The notes under the pieces are model-generated. The model was not told where the DNA came from and did not search any database. It worked only from the letters and a program-made list of their open reading frames with translations. A stretch of 64,000 nucleotides of DNA, from positions 1,059,302 to 1,123,301 of the forward strand of contig NW_006281106.1 in assembly GCF_000203795.2 (NCBI RefSeq), in the 5' to 3' direction. Each line of letters starts with the position of its first letter. Within the stretch, counting starts at the first letter, position 1. Made by a program: the position numbers and the translations under genes. The DNA is from Batrachochytrium dendrobatidis JAM81. Taxonomy: Eukaryota; Chytridiomycota; Chytridiomycetes; Rhizophydiales. Shown piece by piece: positions 33,678 to 45,292 of the stretch.

Positions 33678-36469
33678 ATGCCTGACAGCATCTTACAGTC
33701 TTCAATAGCAATGACAACCTCTACGACATCAACCCATAAACCAGTCTCGTGCACTTCTACCGAGCCTTGTGTTGCTTCATCTTCTACCAACTCCACTTCC
33801 TTGTCTGCTATCGAACTCGATGCTCTCTGTAACAAGTTTGCATTGGGCGGTGTGCAAACTCCTAGTCTCAAGGTATTGACTGGCTTGGTTTCATTCAACC
33901 CAATCATTGAATTCATCTAATTCAAATCATGACCATTCAAATTAGTCGTTGTTACTTGGCGACTCGAATGATTCTGTAACTGCTTTGACTGATTTGATTC
34001 AGACTCGTTTGGATGCAAATATGGGTGAAACTCTCCTGGAACTCGGTCTTGAAGGTACTGCTTAACCAACTGTTGTCATAATTGTATATTATTTTGATCC
34101 AATCGCATGAATCTGGGATTTACATTCAATCCATTCATTGCTTATTGGTCCCAACACTTGCGTGTGCAATGGATTCATTACTGATTTTACTCGACTGTTT
34201 CCTGTATACCCCTGTTTTTGAACCAATTGAATACATTTATACTCGAATAGATGACGGGCTTTCTATGCAACTGTCTGCATCTGACTTTACTATTGCACTT
34301 GATCGTATCCGTCAATGTGCAGATACTCTAAACGCTGACACAACTGTCCTCTATAAACGTCGTTCAAGCTCGTTGCGAACATCTACCGAGTACAATGATG
34401 GCGACGCCGAGTATATTCTCTCGGCAAAGGTTGAGCAACTTACTATGACCGATGATACAGATTCAATTCCCCAATCTCATGGTCACTGTTATGGCCACGT
34501 TCTTATTCGCCAGCGTGCAGGCAAGGTACAAGATCTTATGGAACTTCGCATCTGCGTTGTTGGAAATGTAGATGCTGGAAAATCTACCCTTCTTGGCGTC
34601 CTGACTAAAGATGCGTTGGATGATGGACGTGGTAAAGCACGAGTTAATCTATTTCGTCATAAGCATGAAATCGAAAGTGGTCGTACAAGCTCAGTTGGAA
34701 CTGAGATTATGGGTTATGATTCTATTGGACGGATTGTCACTCCCTCCATGTTGGGTAAACAACGATTGAACTGGAATGATATTTGTCTTGAAGCTTCCAA
34801 GGTATACTTTTTAAATGCTTGATCATGTCAAGCTAGTCTAGTTAAACGCACTATGGTTTCAATTAGGTCATTACATTTCTAGACCTTGCTGGTCACGAAA
34901 AATATTTGAAAACCACCGTGTTTGGCATGACAGGTTGCTCTCCTGATTATACCATGCTCATGTAAGCTATACATTGTTTTCAATCTAGTGTATAAAATCT
35001 GATGAGTATGTATTCACAGTTTATTTCTTCACTCGTACAAACGGTTGAATCCGTATTAGGGTGGGTGCCAATGCTGGGATTATTGGCATGACTAAAGGTA
35101 AAGCATATTGGAGGCTTTTGTTCAATGCAGCTGGTGTTCTAGCTACTCTTTTTTTTTAACTTATTTGAACTTGTATCGATGCATTCAGAGCATCTTGGCT
35201 TGGCTTTGGCATTACAAGTGCCAGTATATATTGTGATTACAAAAACTGACATGTGTCCAAAGAATGTTCTTGAAAGTACAATTAACCAACTGGTCAAGAT
35301 TCTCAAGTCTCCTGGATGTCGCAAGATTCCCATGTTTATTCGAACCATAGGCGACGTTCTTATGACTTCTGCCAACTTTGTCAGTGAACGTGTATGTCCA
35401 ATCTTTCAAGTCTCTAATGTTACTGGAAGCGGTTTAGATTTACTCAAAATGTTTCTCAATATCCTTCACTCTAATGGAAGCAACAAGTATGACGTCAAAG
35501 CACCATCCGAATTTCAAATCACCGAGACATTTTCAGTTCCAGGTGTTGGTACCGTTGTCAGCGGTACTGTGATTTCTGGAATTATTCATACTGGTGATTC
35601 TTTGATGCTTGGTCCAGATTTCCTAGGCCAATTTGTTCCCGTTACAGTAAAGAGTATTCAACGAAAAAGAGTGAATACACCTTGTGCTGCAGCAGGTCAA
35701 AGTGCTAGTTTTGGACTCAAAAAGGTAAAGCGATCTGGATTACGGAAAGGCATGATTATGATCAAGTATGTATATATCTAAAAGTTGGATATTTGGTAAC
35801 GGAAATACGATAAATATTGATGCATTTGTTTTACTGGATGCTTATTATTTCATTACTAGCAAATCATTGAATCCCAAAGCAGTTATGGAGTTTGAGGCAA
35901 GTTTGCTTGATGGCATCTACTGCTTTAAATCTGATGTATATGAGTATTAAAGTTGGATTTTCAATTTGAAATACAGGCAGAAATTTTGATTTTGTATCAC
36001 AGCACAACCATTGCATACAAATACCAAGCCATGCTGCATTGTGGTGGTGTGCGTCAAACAGCACGGATTGTTGGCATGGACAAACAGATTCTACGTACTG
36101 GTGATCGTGCTGTGGTTCGATTCAGGTATATTTGTTATGCACTGACGAGTTGAGTAAGGTTAGGCAGTAAGATGAACAGTGATGTCTGTGTTTTAGATTC
36201 ATGCAATACCCAGAGTATCTCAAGCTTGGTGCCAAGTTGCTTTTCCGTGAAGGTATGCTGCTTGTATCAAGAATTTCATCAGTATCGATGTATTTTGAGA
36301 TTGTGTTTAATCTTGTACTGTTTCAGGCCGAACCAAAGGAATTGGCAAAGTTCTTCGTGTGATTACCAATGAAGAGCTTAAACTTGAAGCAACGCGAGCA
36401 CAATCTATCCAGTCAACTGACAATCCAGTTCCATTCAAACCCCGAAATGCCATCGAGACTGCTGTCTAA
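33678..36469 (+). CDS. GTPBP1: GTPBP1/GTPBP2-type translational GTPase
   Basis: Ten exons (33678-33872, 33946-34054, 34251-34801, 34867-34961, 35060-35097, 35189-35765, 35860-35896, 35977-36125, 36197-36252, 36327-36469) encode 649 residues. Nucleotide-binding motifs are GNVDAGKST (about 206-214), [12 protein letters not shown] with the unusual A after DL, and TKTD in place of NKxD, all typical of the GTPBP1/2 family. The EF-Tu-like domain 2 follows ([13 protein letters not shown]), then domain 3 ([54 protein letters not shown]). In animals these proteins act in ribosome stalling rescue and exosome-linked mRNA decay. Intron 7 appears to be GC-AG (GCAAGT at 35,897), interrupting EFE-AEI. Confidence 0.93.
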
Positions 36470-37222
36470 CCGTATATTTTGGAACGAGTCGGGATTTTTT
36501 GTCCAAGTTCACAGCTCTCCTCTTAACTCGATGATTTGTGCTGGATCCTACTCGTTTTCAATCTTGAAGCTACATCAGTTGGTTGATTCTCATAAACTAT
36601 GCTACTATGTTTTTGGTAGCATTTAGACCAATTTATTTTTTCCAGTTGTAGAGCCGACGTTTGGAGCCAAATGCGCTGATTTATTTTGAAAATAGTAAAA
36701 TGAAAATACGAATGGTTCAGGTTATTTTGAGAATAGGTTTGAGTGATTGCAATGGAATAAAGTTGGATAGTCTACAAGACTATTACAACCATATTCACGT
36801 AAAATGGATCATTAATAAGAGTATACAGCCAGTTTCATGATAATCTACATTAGATTTACTGGTCAATAGTGTGTTGACTGAGTTCTAGTTTAATGGTTTT
36901 TGTGCTCATTTTTTACAAGCAACACAACCAATGTTTAAAGTAGTATTCACAACAGTTGAACCCAATATCTGGATGGTTGTGATTGTGCAGTGTATGACTA
37001 CCAAAAGATCATCACAGTTCAAACTATAGTTTGATATTTTGAAGTTGAGAGTATCAATTGAAACAGTCAATCTCCAATAACAAGATACAATGGATATTTA
37101 ACCATTTTATATTCCAAACCAAAATAGTAATTGCAAGATATAAAATTGCTTTATTTCATGAATACAACTGCGATTGGATTCATAGTGCACATTCATTATC
37201 AAGCAGTTTTCTGTGGTTGAAT
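36470..37222. other. Intergenic region with MITE directly upstream of the BRF2-like gene
   Basis: The first 310 nt are the 3' region of the GTPBP1/2-like gene; the rest is the element at 36,784-37,170. Only about 52 nt separate the element from the ATG at 37,223. Confidence 0.6.
36784..37170. mobile_element. MITE-like element (copy B, inverted relative to copy A)
   Basis: The left end is TA-CAACCATATTCACGTAAAAT. The right end has decayed (CATGAATACAACTG, TA lost). Read on the minus strand, the interior matches the 32.1 kb copy almost base for base over about 330 nt; the difference is concentrated in the 35 nt next to the decayed end. The palindrome TCAAACTATAGTTTGA is at 37,019-37,034. Confidence 0.8.
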
Positions 37223-38895
37223 ATGAAGAACAATGCTGCATGCTGTTCAACTCCATCTATTGTCACAGTAGACGATTCTAGTACTGTATGTTCCAACTGC
37301 GGTGTGGTTGCTGGCGAATGTTCTCTTCTTAGTGGAGCGGATGCAGAGTACATTGAAAACGGATCATTGCATAATGTCATGATGAATAATAGAAATGCCA
37401 ATACGAATGACCATACAAATATGGCTTACAAGTCTACGTTGACTTATGGTTTCAAGGTTGGCAAGTGGTCCAATGGAGATGAGCAATTAGTAAGTACATT
37501 GAAGCAGTATTGAGTCTTGATTGTGACGATTACTGAATACAAACCTCGACTTTTATTGGTATTGTATTAGTCACACCTTTTTGGAGTTCTCAAAGGTGTT
37601 TTACAAGGACTTCAACTGCCCATGAGTCTTAAAGATCAAACTATGGCTTACTTCTCACTGGTTGCTGAAAGGCTTGAACTTACTTTGGGACCAAAAGCCA
37701 AAACTTGTTTATCAGTATGTCTTTATATTGTTCTTCAGCAATGCCGGATTGTTCGAACTCTATCCGAAGTATTGGTAGGCCAACGCACCTTGATTTATGT
37801 TATATACTCTGATGATGGAACAACTAACAAGTTTTCTAGTTTCAATTCAACATTTGCATTGATCGATTCTCGGCAATCTATTTTAAAATCACTGGAATTC
37901 TTGCTGTTCAATTGCCTGAAGCTGATATCAGAATCTTTCTTCCGCGGCTCTGTCTTGCTGTTTATCCTTTAGATTTGGCCAATCGGACTCGTCTTGAATC
38001 ACTTGCGTCAACCGTTTTGAATATAGCCAAACACGCATGGCTTGATGTGGGACGTAAAGAGTCGTCTATTCAAGCATCTACAATTCTCGCAGCCTATGAA
38101 GCTATGAAATCAAACTCATGTTCATTGAGAATCGTCAATCTGGTGTCAAGTGCAGCGGGATGCAACCCTAATTTAGCCAAACTTCGACTCCGAGAGTTTA
38201 AACAGCATATACTAAAGTATGCACACCACATGCCATATTTTTCTCATGTTACAAAGTTTAATTTGCACAAGTATTTAATAGATATACTTGACAAGGCAAG
38301 CGATATCATTCAGGTAATAGATCATCCGATTTCTGAAGATGGTACGCAGAGGATTCAAGAGTGTACCAACACACATACAGCCATTTCATCCATTCACACC
38401 TCCACAGTTCAAGACGTGTCTGTAATGGATTCAACATTACATGTGTCAAACCCACAGACATTGGAATGTTTGGATGCATTATCGAATGAAACCTCGACTA
38501 CACAAGCAGATCTGACATGTGCGAATGCCTCGTGTTCTAGCCCTTCTACACGGTTTAAACTTGATCCACAGTGCGATACAGAACAAACTGCCATAGTATC
38601 ACGAGGATCTCGTAAACGCACTGCTGAAGATCTCGGTCCACCTTCATATATAAAAGCTGTCCATCAGCGTGCGAATATGACAGATCGAATTGAGCGGGCC
38701 AAAAGACGGATGCTCATGCAACCCGATAGAGATAGTGAACAGATGGATTCTTGTGTGGATCAAGTAGATCAACTTATTGAAGTACTTTTAAAAGAAGGAG
38801 TGCTTGAAGCAGATATTTTGAATTATCCAGTGAAACGAAATTCAATAGGAATGATGACTATGGGAGGAAGAGAGCTTGGTTCATTCAAAGAGTAA
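37223..38895 (+). CDS. TFIIB-related factor, BRF2-like
   Basis: Three exons (37223-37489, 37571-37774, 37840-38895) give 508 residues. The N-terminus has a ribbon-like CSNCGVV preceded by an adjacent Cys pair instead of the usual CxxC, so the zinc knuckle may be incomplete. A first cyclin fold (about 95-155: LQLPMSLKDQTMAYF, AKTCLSVCLYIVLQQC) and a second (about 195-265: RLESLASTVLNIAKHAW, GRKESSIQASTILAAYEAM) follow in TFIIB order. LQLP and the GRxxxxIxAAT-like segment recall BRF2, the RNA polymerase III factor for U6-type promoters, more than BRF1. The C-terminal 240 residues are polar with a basic patch (TDRIERAKRRM). No C-terminal BRF1 homology blocks were seen. BRF2 assignment is tentative; TFIIB-family membership is firm. 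Confidence 0.75.
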
Positions 38896-38969
38896 TTCTA
38901 CAAGACTGAACATGTTTGTATCCAAATTGAACAAGATTGAATAAAATACTTTTACACAAGTTGAGGTGG

Positions 38970-40396
38970 ATGTTGGAGAGAGATCCTGCAGTGCTCATTG
39001 CACATGCAGTTGGATGGGTTTTAGACTGTTCAAGAGTGTGTATAGCAGCTGGTTACACTCGCACACAATCTGACTACAGTCTAATGCAGCCTTATAACAC
39101 TCGGTGTAATACCACCAATCAGTCCATAGAAACAACTGGTTGTGAAATAGATAAACTCAAGGAAACCACTGGGTTTAAACGCAAGAACAGACAGAGTGTT
39201 ACTACTGGATCGAATGGAGCAGCACAACTCCTTTGTCTGTTAGACTGTCATCGATCTCTGATTCAGTCTGCCATCACTCATCTCATTACCAACACTCAAA
39301 TATTCCCACTTGCTGTAACTGCTGTATCAGATGTTACTGCTATTACTGCATCCTCCACTATTGATTTTGTTCAAATGGGTGAGCTGGCATCTATGGCTGT
39401 ATCTTCTCGCTTTGCTGATCCTACCACTCTATCAACAGTCCAATCCATCACTCTTTCAACAAACTCCCATTCCATTGGTTTGGCTGATTTATTCAATATT
39501 CAAATCTCAAATCGAGATGGATCGCTGCCTGTTGTGCTGGATATTTGTGGTCATAAATACATTATTCCAGAGCATTCATGGTTTGTAATGTCTGACTTTT
39601 CATTCCTGTCTACACTATGTAAATGTAAGTTTTTATACATCACAAAAACTATTCAAACCCATTATAAAAGCTTATTATAGTTTGAATCTTTAGGTTTATT
39701 GGATCAACCCTTGCGATTCTCACTTGTGCTTATGGATCCTCCATGGGAAAATAAAAGTGTAAAAAGGTATTCATACTTGATTATCTAATGACATGTGCAA
39801 GTAAACCATTAAACAACTCACGTTTATTCAGAGCTAAACAGTATGCATCTATGGATTGCTATCGCCTTTCAAACATTCCGCTTGGACAATTGGTTTTACC
39901 CAATGGAATTGTTGCTGTATGGGTTACAAACAAGTCTAAAGTACGTGAAATGGTATTGAACAGACTTTTTCCAGCTTGGGGAGTAGAGTTTGTTACTGAA
40001 TGGGTTTGGCTTAAAGTCACTCATCACGGCGACTTGGTCATTGATCTTGAAAGGTAAATGGATGATGGGAATATTTACAAGTAAGAGTACTTAAGCTTTT
40101 TTAAATCTAGTGCGCATCGCAAGCCGTTTGAAATATTGATTCTTGGTCGAAAGAAGCCATCCAGAGTATTGAAAGACTCTAGTCATACGGATCAAGAATT
40201 TAAAGTAGATCCCATTCCATCCAAAGTGATTGTGAGTGTTCCATCCAAACATCACTCACAGAAACCCTTTATCCATCATCTACTGGAGCAGTTTGTAACA
40301 ACGCAAGCAAATGGAAAACTGGAATTATTTGGTAGAAACTTGTATCCAGGATGGCATTCTTGGGGAAATGAAGTAATAAAGTTTAATTCGCTCTAA
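38970..40396 (+). CDS. METTL4: METTL4-type MT-A70 adenine methyltransferase
   Basis: Four exons (38970-39624, 39694-39766, 39832-40053, 40111-40396) encode 411 residues. The catalytic DPPW is at about 233-236 in VLMDPPWENKSVKR. It is followed by YRLSNIPLGQL, WVTNKSKVREMVLNRLFPAW, EWVWLKVTHHG, HRKPFEILILGRKK, VIVSVPSKHHSQKP and the signature ending LELFGRNLYPGWHSWGNEV, matching METTL4 throughout. The N-terminal 200 residues are divergent. METTL4 enzymes make N6-methyladenine, reported for U2 snRNA (m6Am) and DNA depending on species. The start is the first in-frame ATG, 74 nt after the BRF2-like stop. The stop lies just 14 nt before the MINDY ATG. Confidence 0.93.
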
Positions 40397-40410
40397 CGAA
40401 TACTTTGTGA

Positions 40411-42127
40411 ATGGCTCGAGTTTACATGTGCAGCGATGACCAAGAAATCCACATTCAAAGCCAAAGGAACTTTACTCATTCCATTCACATGCCACTACAG
40501 CAACCATTGAAGCATTCCATTGATACGAATTTGGTTGAGAATCCATCTGCTTGCATGCCTTGTGTTCCAGAAGTCCAGACTGAGCCTACTGACGCTTTTA
40601 AACTCGATTCTTCCACTACTGCAGGTGCCAAATCAAGCTCACCAAAGCTACAAGATTCGTCTATTGAGAATCAGTCGATTGAGCCAGAGCAATTGCCTGC
40701 AGTACAACCAGAATTGGCATTGCCCACCCATTCGCCTTTGGATCCTAAAACAGAAGCAGTATTATCTGCAGAGTCTGTTGCCATTCCAGATTCTCAGCAG
40801 CAGGAACAGGAACACAACGACATTTACATCCTCAAGCCGTTGTTGTGGAAAGATACCAAAACTGGAGAGAAAAAGAGACTGTGCATCATCACTCAAAATA
40901 ACAATGGTCCTTGTCCTCTCATATCTCTATGTAATGTGCTGATCCTGCGAGGTGATATTATCATTCATTCAGACTTGACCACCATTCGCAACGAACGACT
41001 ACTAGAGTTGCTGGGTGATTACTTGCTGCGTAGGTCTGCACGGGACTCATCTACTTCTAGAACATCAGAACAACTCACATTTGAGCACACCATGGATGAC
41101 ATTCTTGTTGCAATCCCAATGCTGCAGTTTGGTCTTGATGTGAATGTTCATTTCAATTCTGTTTTGGGGTTTGAACTGACATCTGCCTTGTGTCTGTTTG
41201 ACATGTTTGGTATAAGACTTGTCCATGGATGGGTGTGCGATCCTGACGAGCAGCCTGCCTACACTATTGTCGCTCAAAAATACAAAAGCTACAATCGTGC
41301 TGTTGAAACTATTATAGCGGGCGATACTGCTGGAGTGACCTTGGCTGAACTACACAATTCTGAAGAAATGCGATCTTCTACTCTTCCCGGAAATGAACCA
41401 ATGCTTTTGGAGTTGACTCGACGTTGTGCAGATCTTGAAACCATGGTCACCGATGGTCTTACTTGTTCGCAGTTTCTATCCGCAAACGCAACACAATTGA
41501 CACATTATGGACTACAATTGATTGAAGCAACAATCGCACCCGGTGAACTTTGTGTGTTTTTCAGAAATAACCACTTTTCAACCATGTACAAGCATCCCGA
41601 ACAAGGCTTATTTGTGTTGATGACCGATCAAGGATTTGCTAAAGAAACTGGTATTGTTTGGGAAAGTATGGCAAGGGTTGATGGAAATACAGAATTTCTA
41701 GATGAGTTATTTCAAATCTATCGACCTGGCTCGTCTGTAAACTTGCCTCTTGGCAATTTCTCGACAGATATGGCTTCATTTCCCTCTGATGATCGCGAGT
41801 AAGTCAATGCTATTGGACGTGTGGTTTAAATACTACTTGTGGTATCTCACCACAAAACCGGTATACTGTGTCTGAAAAACTAATGCAGATTATACTTGTT
41901 ATGGATCACTATTCTTCAATCTTATTAGTCATGCTCTTGCCTTGTCATTGCAACACGAAGAAGAATGCCGTCACCGAGAGTTTGTTCAGCAGCAAAGCTT
42001 AATGGCAACTGCGTCGTCAGCCTCGGACAATAATCAGAATTCAAATTCTAGACCCTCGCAGCGTCCACATGGAGCTAGAGAACACTATCAAAAACAATCC
42101 CAAAAAAGCAATTGCATTGTACAATAG
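40411..42127 (+). CDS. MINDY1: MINDY-1/2 (FAM63) deubiquitinase
   Basis: Two exons (40411-41798, 41929-42127) give 528 residues. The first 135 residues are polar and probably disordered. The catalytic domain contains TQNNNGPCPLISLCNVL (nucleophile Cys168 by count), LDVNVHFNSV, FGIRLVHGWVCDP and the active-site His in FFRNNHFSTMYK. MINDY enzymes trim K48-linked polyubiquitin. The second exon adds a ubiquitin-interacting-type helix (DHALALSLQHEEE) and ends in CIVQ, a CaaX-like sequence that could be prenylated. The acceptor chosen (CTTATTAG at 41,928) restores this helix; an earlier CAG hits a stop. Confidence 0.93.
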
Positions 42128-42298
42128 TGCCATTTCAAAACATTTTACACTCATAAATGGTTTTCAACTCATTATTTACTGTAGCTTTTATTTAATTATG
42201 TATCCTAACTGTATGATTTTTACGATAGCTTATAACAGTCTTCAAGCATAATAGAAATAGTTCACACCTTTAACCCATTGATGATTTACTCTTGGATG
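42128..42298. terminator. Convergent 3' ends of MINDY and the phosphodiesterase
   Basis: 171 nt between stops of convergent genes, AT-rich, no other feature seen. Confidence 0.4.
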
Positions 42299-45292
42299 TC
42301 ACTGATTATTTTTTAAATTATCTTTGATTGCTGATTGAAAATTGTCAGGGCTTGCTGTAGCGATAAGATCTTCTGAAAGTGATTTGACTGTGAGGGATGT
42401 AGGTGGAAGGGATGATAATGCTACTTTTGAACTATGTATCAAAAAGGATATTTCAATGAAAACAAGTCATTAGATTCAAACATACAATTTCAAAACAACT
42501 CGTTGTTTAAACAAGTATGCATACCCTCCCAAAATTTGTGATTGCGAAGCACAAGGCTGAGCCGATGTTCGTTGATGATTAGTGCTTCCTCCGCTTGTAG
42601 ATGTGGAGATTGTCGTCCCACCAGGCTGAAGCTGAGTAATTCCTAACAATTTTTGGTGGGCCCTATATAAAGTAGTGGTGTAACATGAGCATATTTCAAG
42701 CATTCCATTCAGTTATTATACATAAAATCATCCGTCACATGTCAATCAAAACTCGACTCACCAATATTCTCTGTTTTTCTGCAAACGATTCAAGATATTT
42801 GGAATAGGTTGAAACTTGTCTAGAGCATCAAATAGTGGCATAACGACGTAGTCAATAAATCCAACTTGCGAACTTGGAATATTGACATTATCACGATCCA
42901 TATATGGTGATACGGGCAAGCACAGTTTCTTTTCCATATCCCCTTGACGATAAAACTCTTCCGAAATCAGTCTACACCAACTCTCATACAATTGCATGTC
43001 TTTGGATGGGTTGGATACATCCGAACACTTCATCATAATTTTGTAAAGAAGCATACGATCCTCGCGAGTTTCGTACGGATCAAACGTCTCCGAACTAGCA
43101 ACTTTAGCTTTAAACATTGACAACAAAGTAAAATGTTGGGTTAAATCTGTAGCCAATACCAAGTCAACTACAATTTCCCTAATGGCTTTGAAATCAGATT
43201 TGCTCAGATGAGACAAAAAGTTGTTTTCGGGTTGTAGAAGCACATTAAATGAAGATGCCACATGATGATTTTCTAATACAGATTTGTCGTTGTAAAGAAG
43301 CGCTTTTTGATCGTTGGTATTGACGAGAAAATTGTTGGTGAATCCTGGGTGATCATGGTCGTGGATGATGGCCGCCAAATACATGGAAAATACTTCAACA
43401 TCCGAAGTAATCTGTTTGATTTTTTCATCATTTGCAAGAAAAGACATGCAGTGTAGAACGTCTGTGGCATGGATAGCGTTATGATAAGGAAGGTCCTCAT
43501 GATATCCGCGTTCAATGGTGCGAATAAACGATCGAAATTTGTCGCGAGGAACAGAAAATGCTTCAAATAAATTAGATGTGGTGAACAGATGATGTGCAAG
43601 AACAATCAACGTGTTGTGTTGAGTCAACTGTGTGAGATCAAAAATTGGCCAATTGTATTCAACACACCGGGAAAGAAGTGGAGCAATGCCTTCAATAATG
43701 GGTGGATAGGCTGCACCGAGATCTTCAACCAATTCAATCTTGGTGGGTAACTTTTCTTCAAATCTCATCATTCCAACTTGAATGGATGGCTCTGTTTCTT
43801 CTGCAATGTTTTTAGGCAAGGATAGTTGCTCTATAATGGGTACTTCGGCTTTGTTTGAAATCTCTGCTGCCAGTGATACCTTTCCTCTTGCTTCGGACTT
43901 GGCACGACCACGTCGTCGTCGCGCAGCAATTTCTGAAAACAACCAGGCCTAGTTTCAAATCAAATGTCAGTATCTACATGTTCATCAATCAGGCATAATT
44001 GATACTAGCCCAACATGTTTTAGTCAACTCATACCTCTTGTTCGTTGTCCAACGAATCGCCAATAGTTCCTTCAAGATCAGGTGTCAGTAAATTTGACGA
44101 ACTCAGTAGCGCCAAAACTTGGCCCAAAGCCATCAAATGTTGTGAGCTCAGCACAGGATCGGCCATAACGGATCGAATCACCATAACACTGCGTTCAAGT
44201 GGAGAGTCTAGACTACCAGCCTTTTTATTATATGACTTGGCAAGCAATTTCAACTGATTGGTTAATTTTGCATTGTTTTTCTTCATCTCTTTGGACATGA
44301 GAAACTGCATCCGATGAAAATATTCTGTTTCGTAGGATACAAGCGTGATGATCAATCCGGTTATAACTAAACATGCCATGGCAATACCGTACGATCTTCC
44401 CGTAGCATGCAAAACGTCCTTGTGCAAAAAAAGCTGAGGAATATTGATTATAATCCAAAGAAATATAATCCACCAGATTGATATGACTGCATAGATGAAA
44501 CGGATACGAAGCGTGTAAAACCCAAGAAGAAGAATCATGTTCATGATGAGTGTCGGTTGCATAAAGGAGACACCGTATTCAATTATATAGTAGCGAATAC
44601 CAACGCCAACAAGTGTCATGAATGATAGGCTCACGGTTGAAATCATATCGTTGTACTCTGTGAAATAAGTACTGGTAAAGAAGTTGGATACAACGATTCC
44701 AATTACATAAGGAACCAAAACTGTTACAGCCCAAAATGCGATATCAAATCCAAGAATATACGAAGAGCATATCATGTCTGGGTTGCATGTAAAACTATTC
44801 AATAGTCAATGCAAGAATTTCAATTGTATACCAAAAAACAAAAGTTTAAAAAATGTAATGTGTCCGCCCAAGAGCAGTCGTACATTGCCGACTTTTAAAT
44901 GTAAATTGATAAACTTACCAGTACCATCCAGCAGGACAAAACAATGCGATAATATCAGGCGTAATAGAGCCCTTGACACTAGGTGAGTAATTGGCAGTCC
45001 AATAGGCCGAATCAAAAGTATTTTGAATAAAAAAGTACAGGTACAGCAAGGTCAAAATCGCAAAGAGAGCGTGCTGAGTGCGTTGCCATCTAATAAGATT
45101 ATATTTAACAAAGTAGCGTCCAAATTCCATTTCCAAGTCGGGTTGTTTAAAGGTCAGATAAGTAGGTCGTAGCATGGCTCTGTTGGTAGCTATAATAGAG
45201 GAGAGTGTGGTTGTATTACTACGTGGTGCTGCTGTGTGTGATTTGATGACATCTGATCCACCAAACCCGCTCTCGCCTGAATATACAGCCAT
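42299..45292 (-). CDS. Membrane-bound class I cyclic nucleotide phosphodiesterase
   Basis: Five exons (44919-45292, 44035-44794, 42762-43948, 42525-42662, 42299-42431) encode 863 residues. The N-terminus has a segment FGRYFVKYNLIRWQRTQHAL leading into the first of about six TM helices (about 74-310), with a Cys-containing loop after helix 1. The segment before helix 1 resembles the start of the six-helix membrane domain of class III nucleotide cyclases. A basic helical linker, FHRMQFLMSKEMKKNNAKL, then SPLERSVMVIRSVM, precedes the catalytic domain. That domain carries YHNAIH (about 533-538), HDHDHPGFTNN (the HDx2Hx4N signature), VLATDLTQHF, KCSDVSNPSK and SQVGFIDYVV. It should hydrolyse cAMP and/or cGMP at a membrane. 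Confidence 0.9.

Noticed and set aside
37058..37222. Upstream in-frame extension of the BRF2-like protein
   Set aside because: The extension is encoded by the MITE copy and starts within it; the ATG at 37,223 gives a family-like N-terminus.
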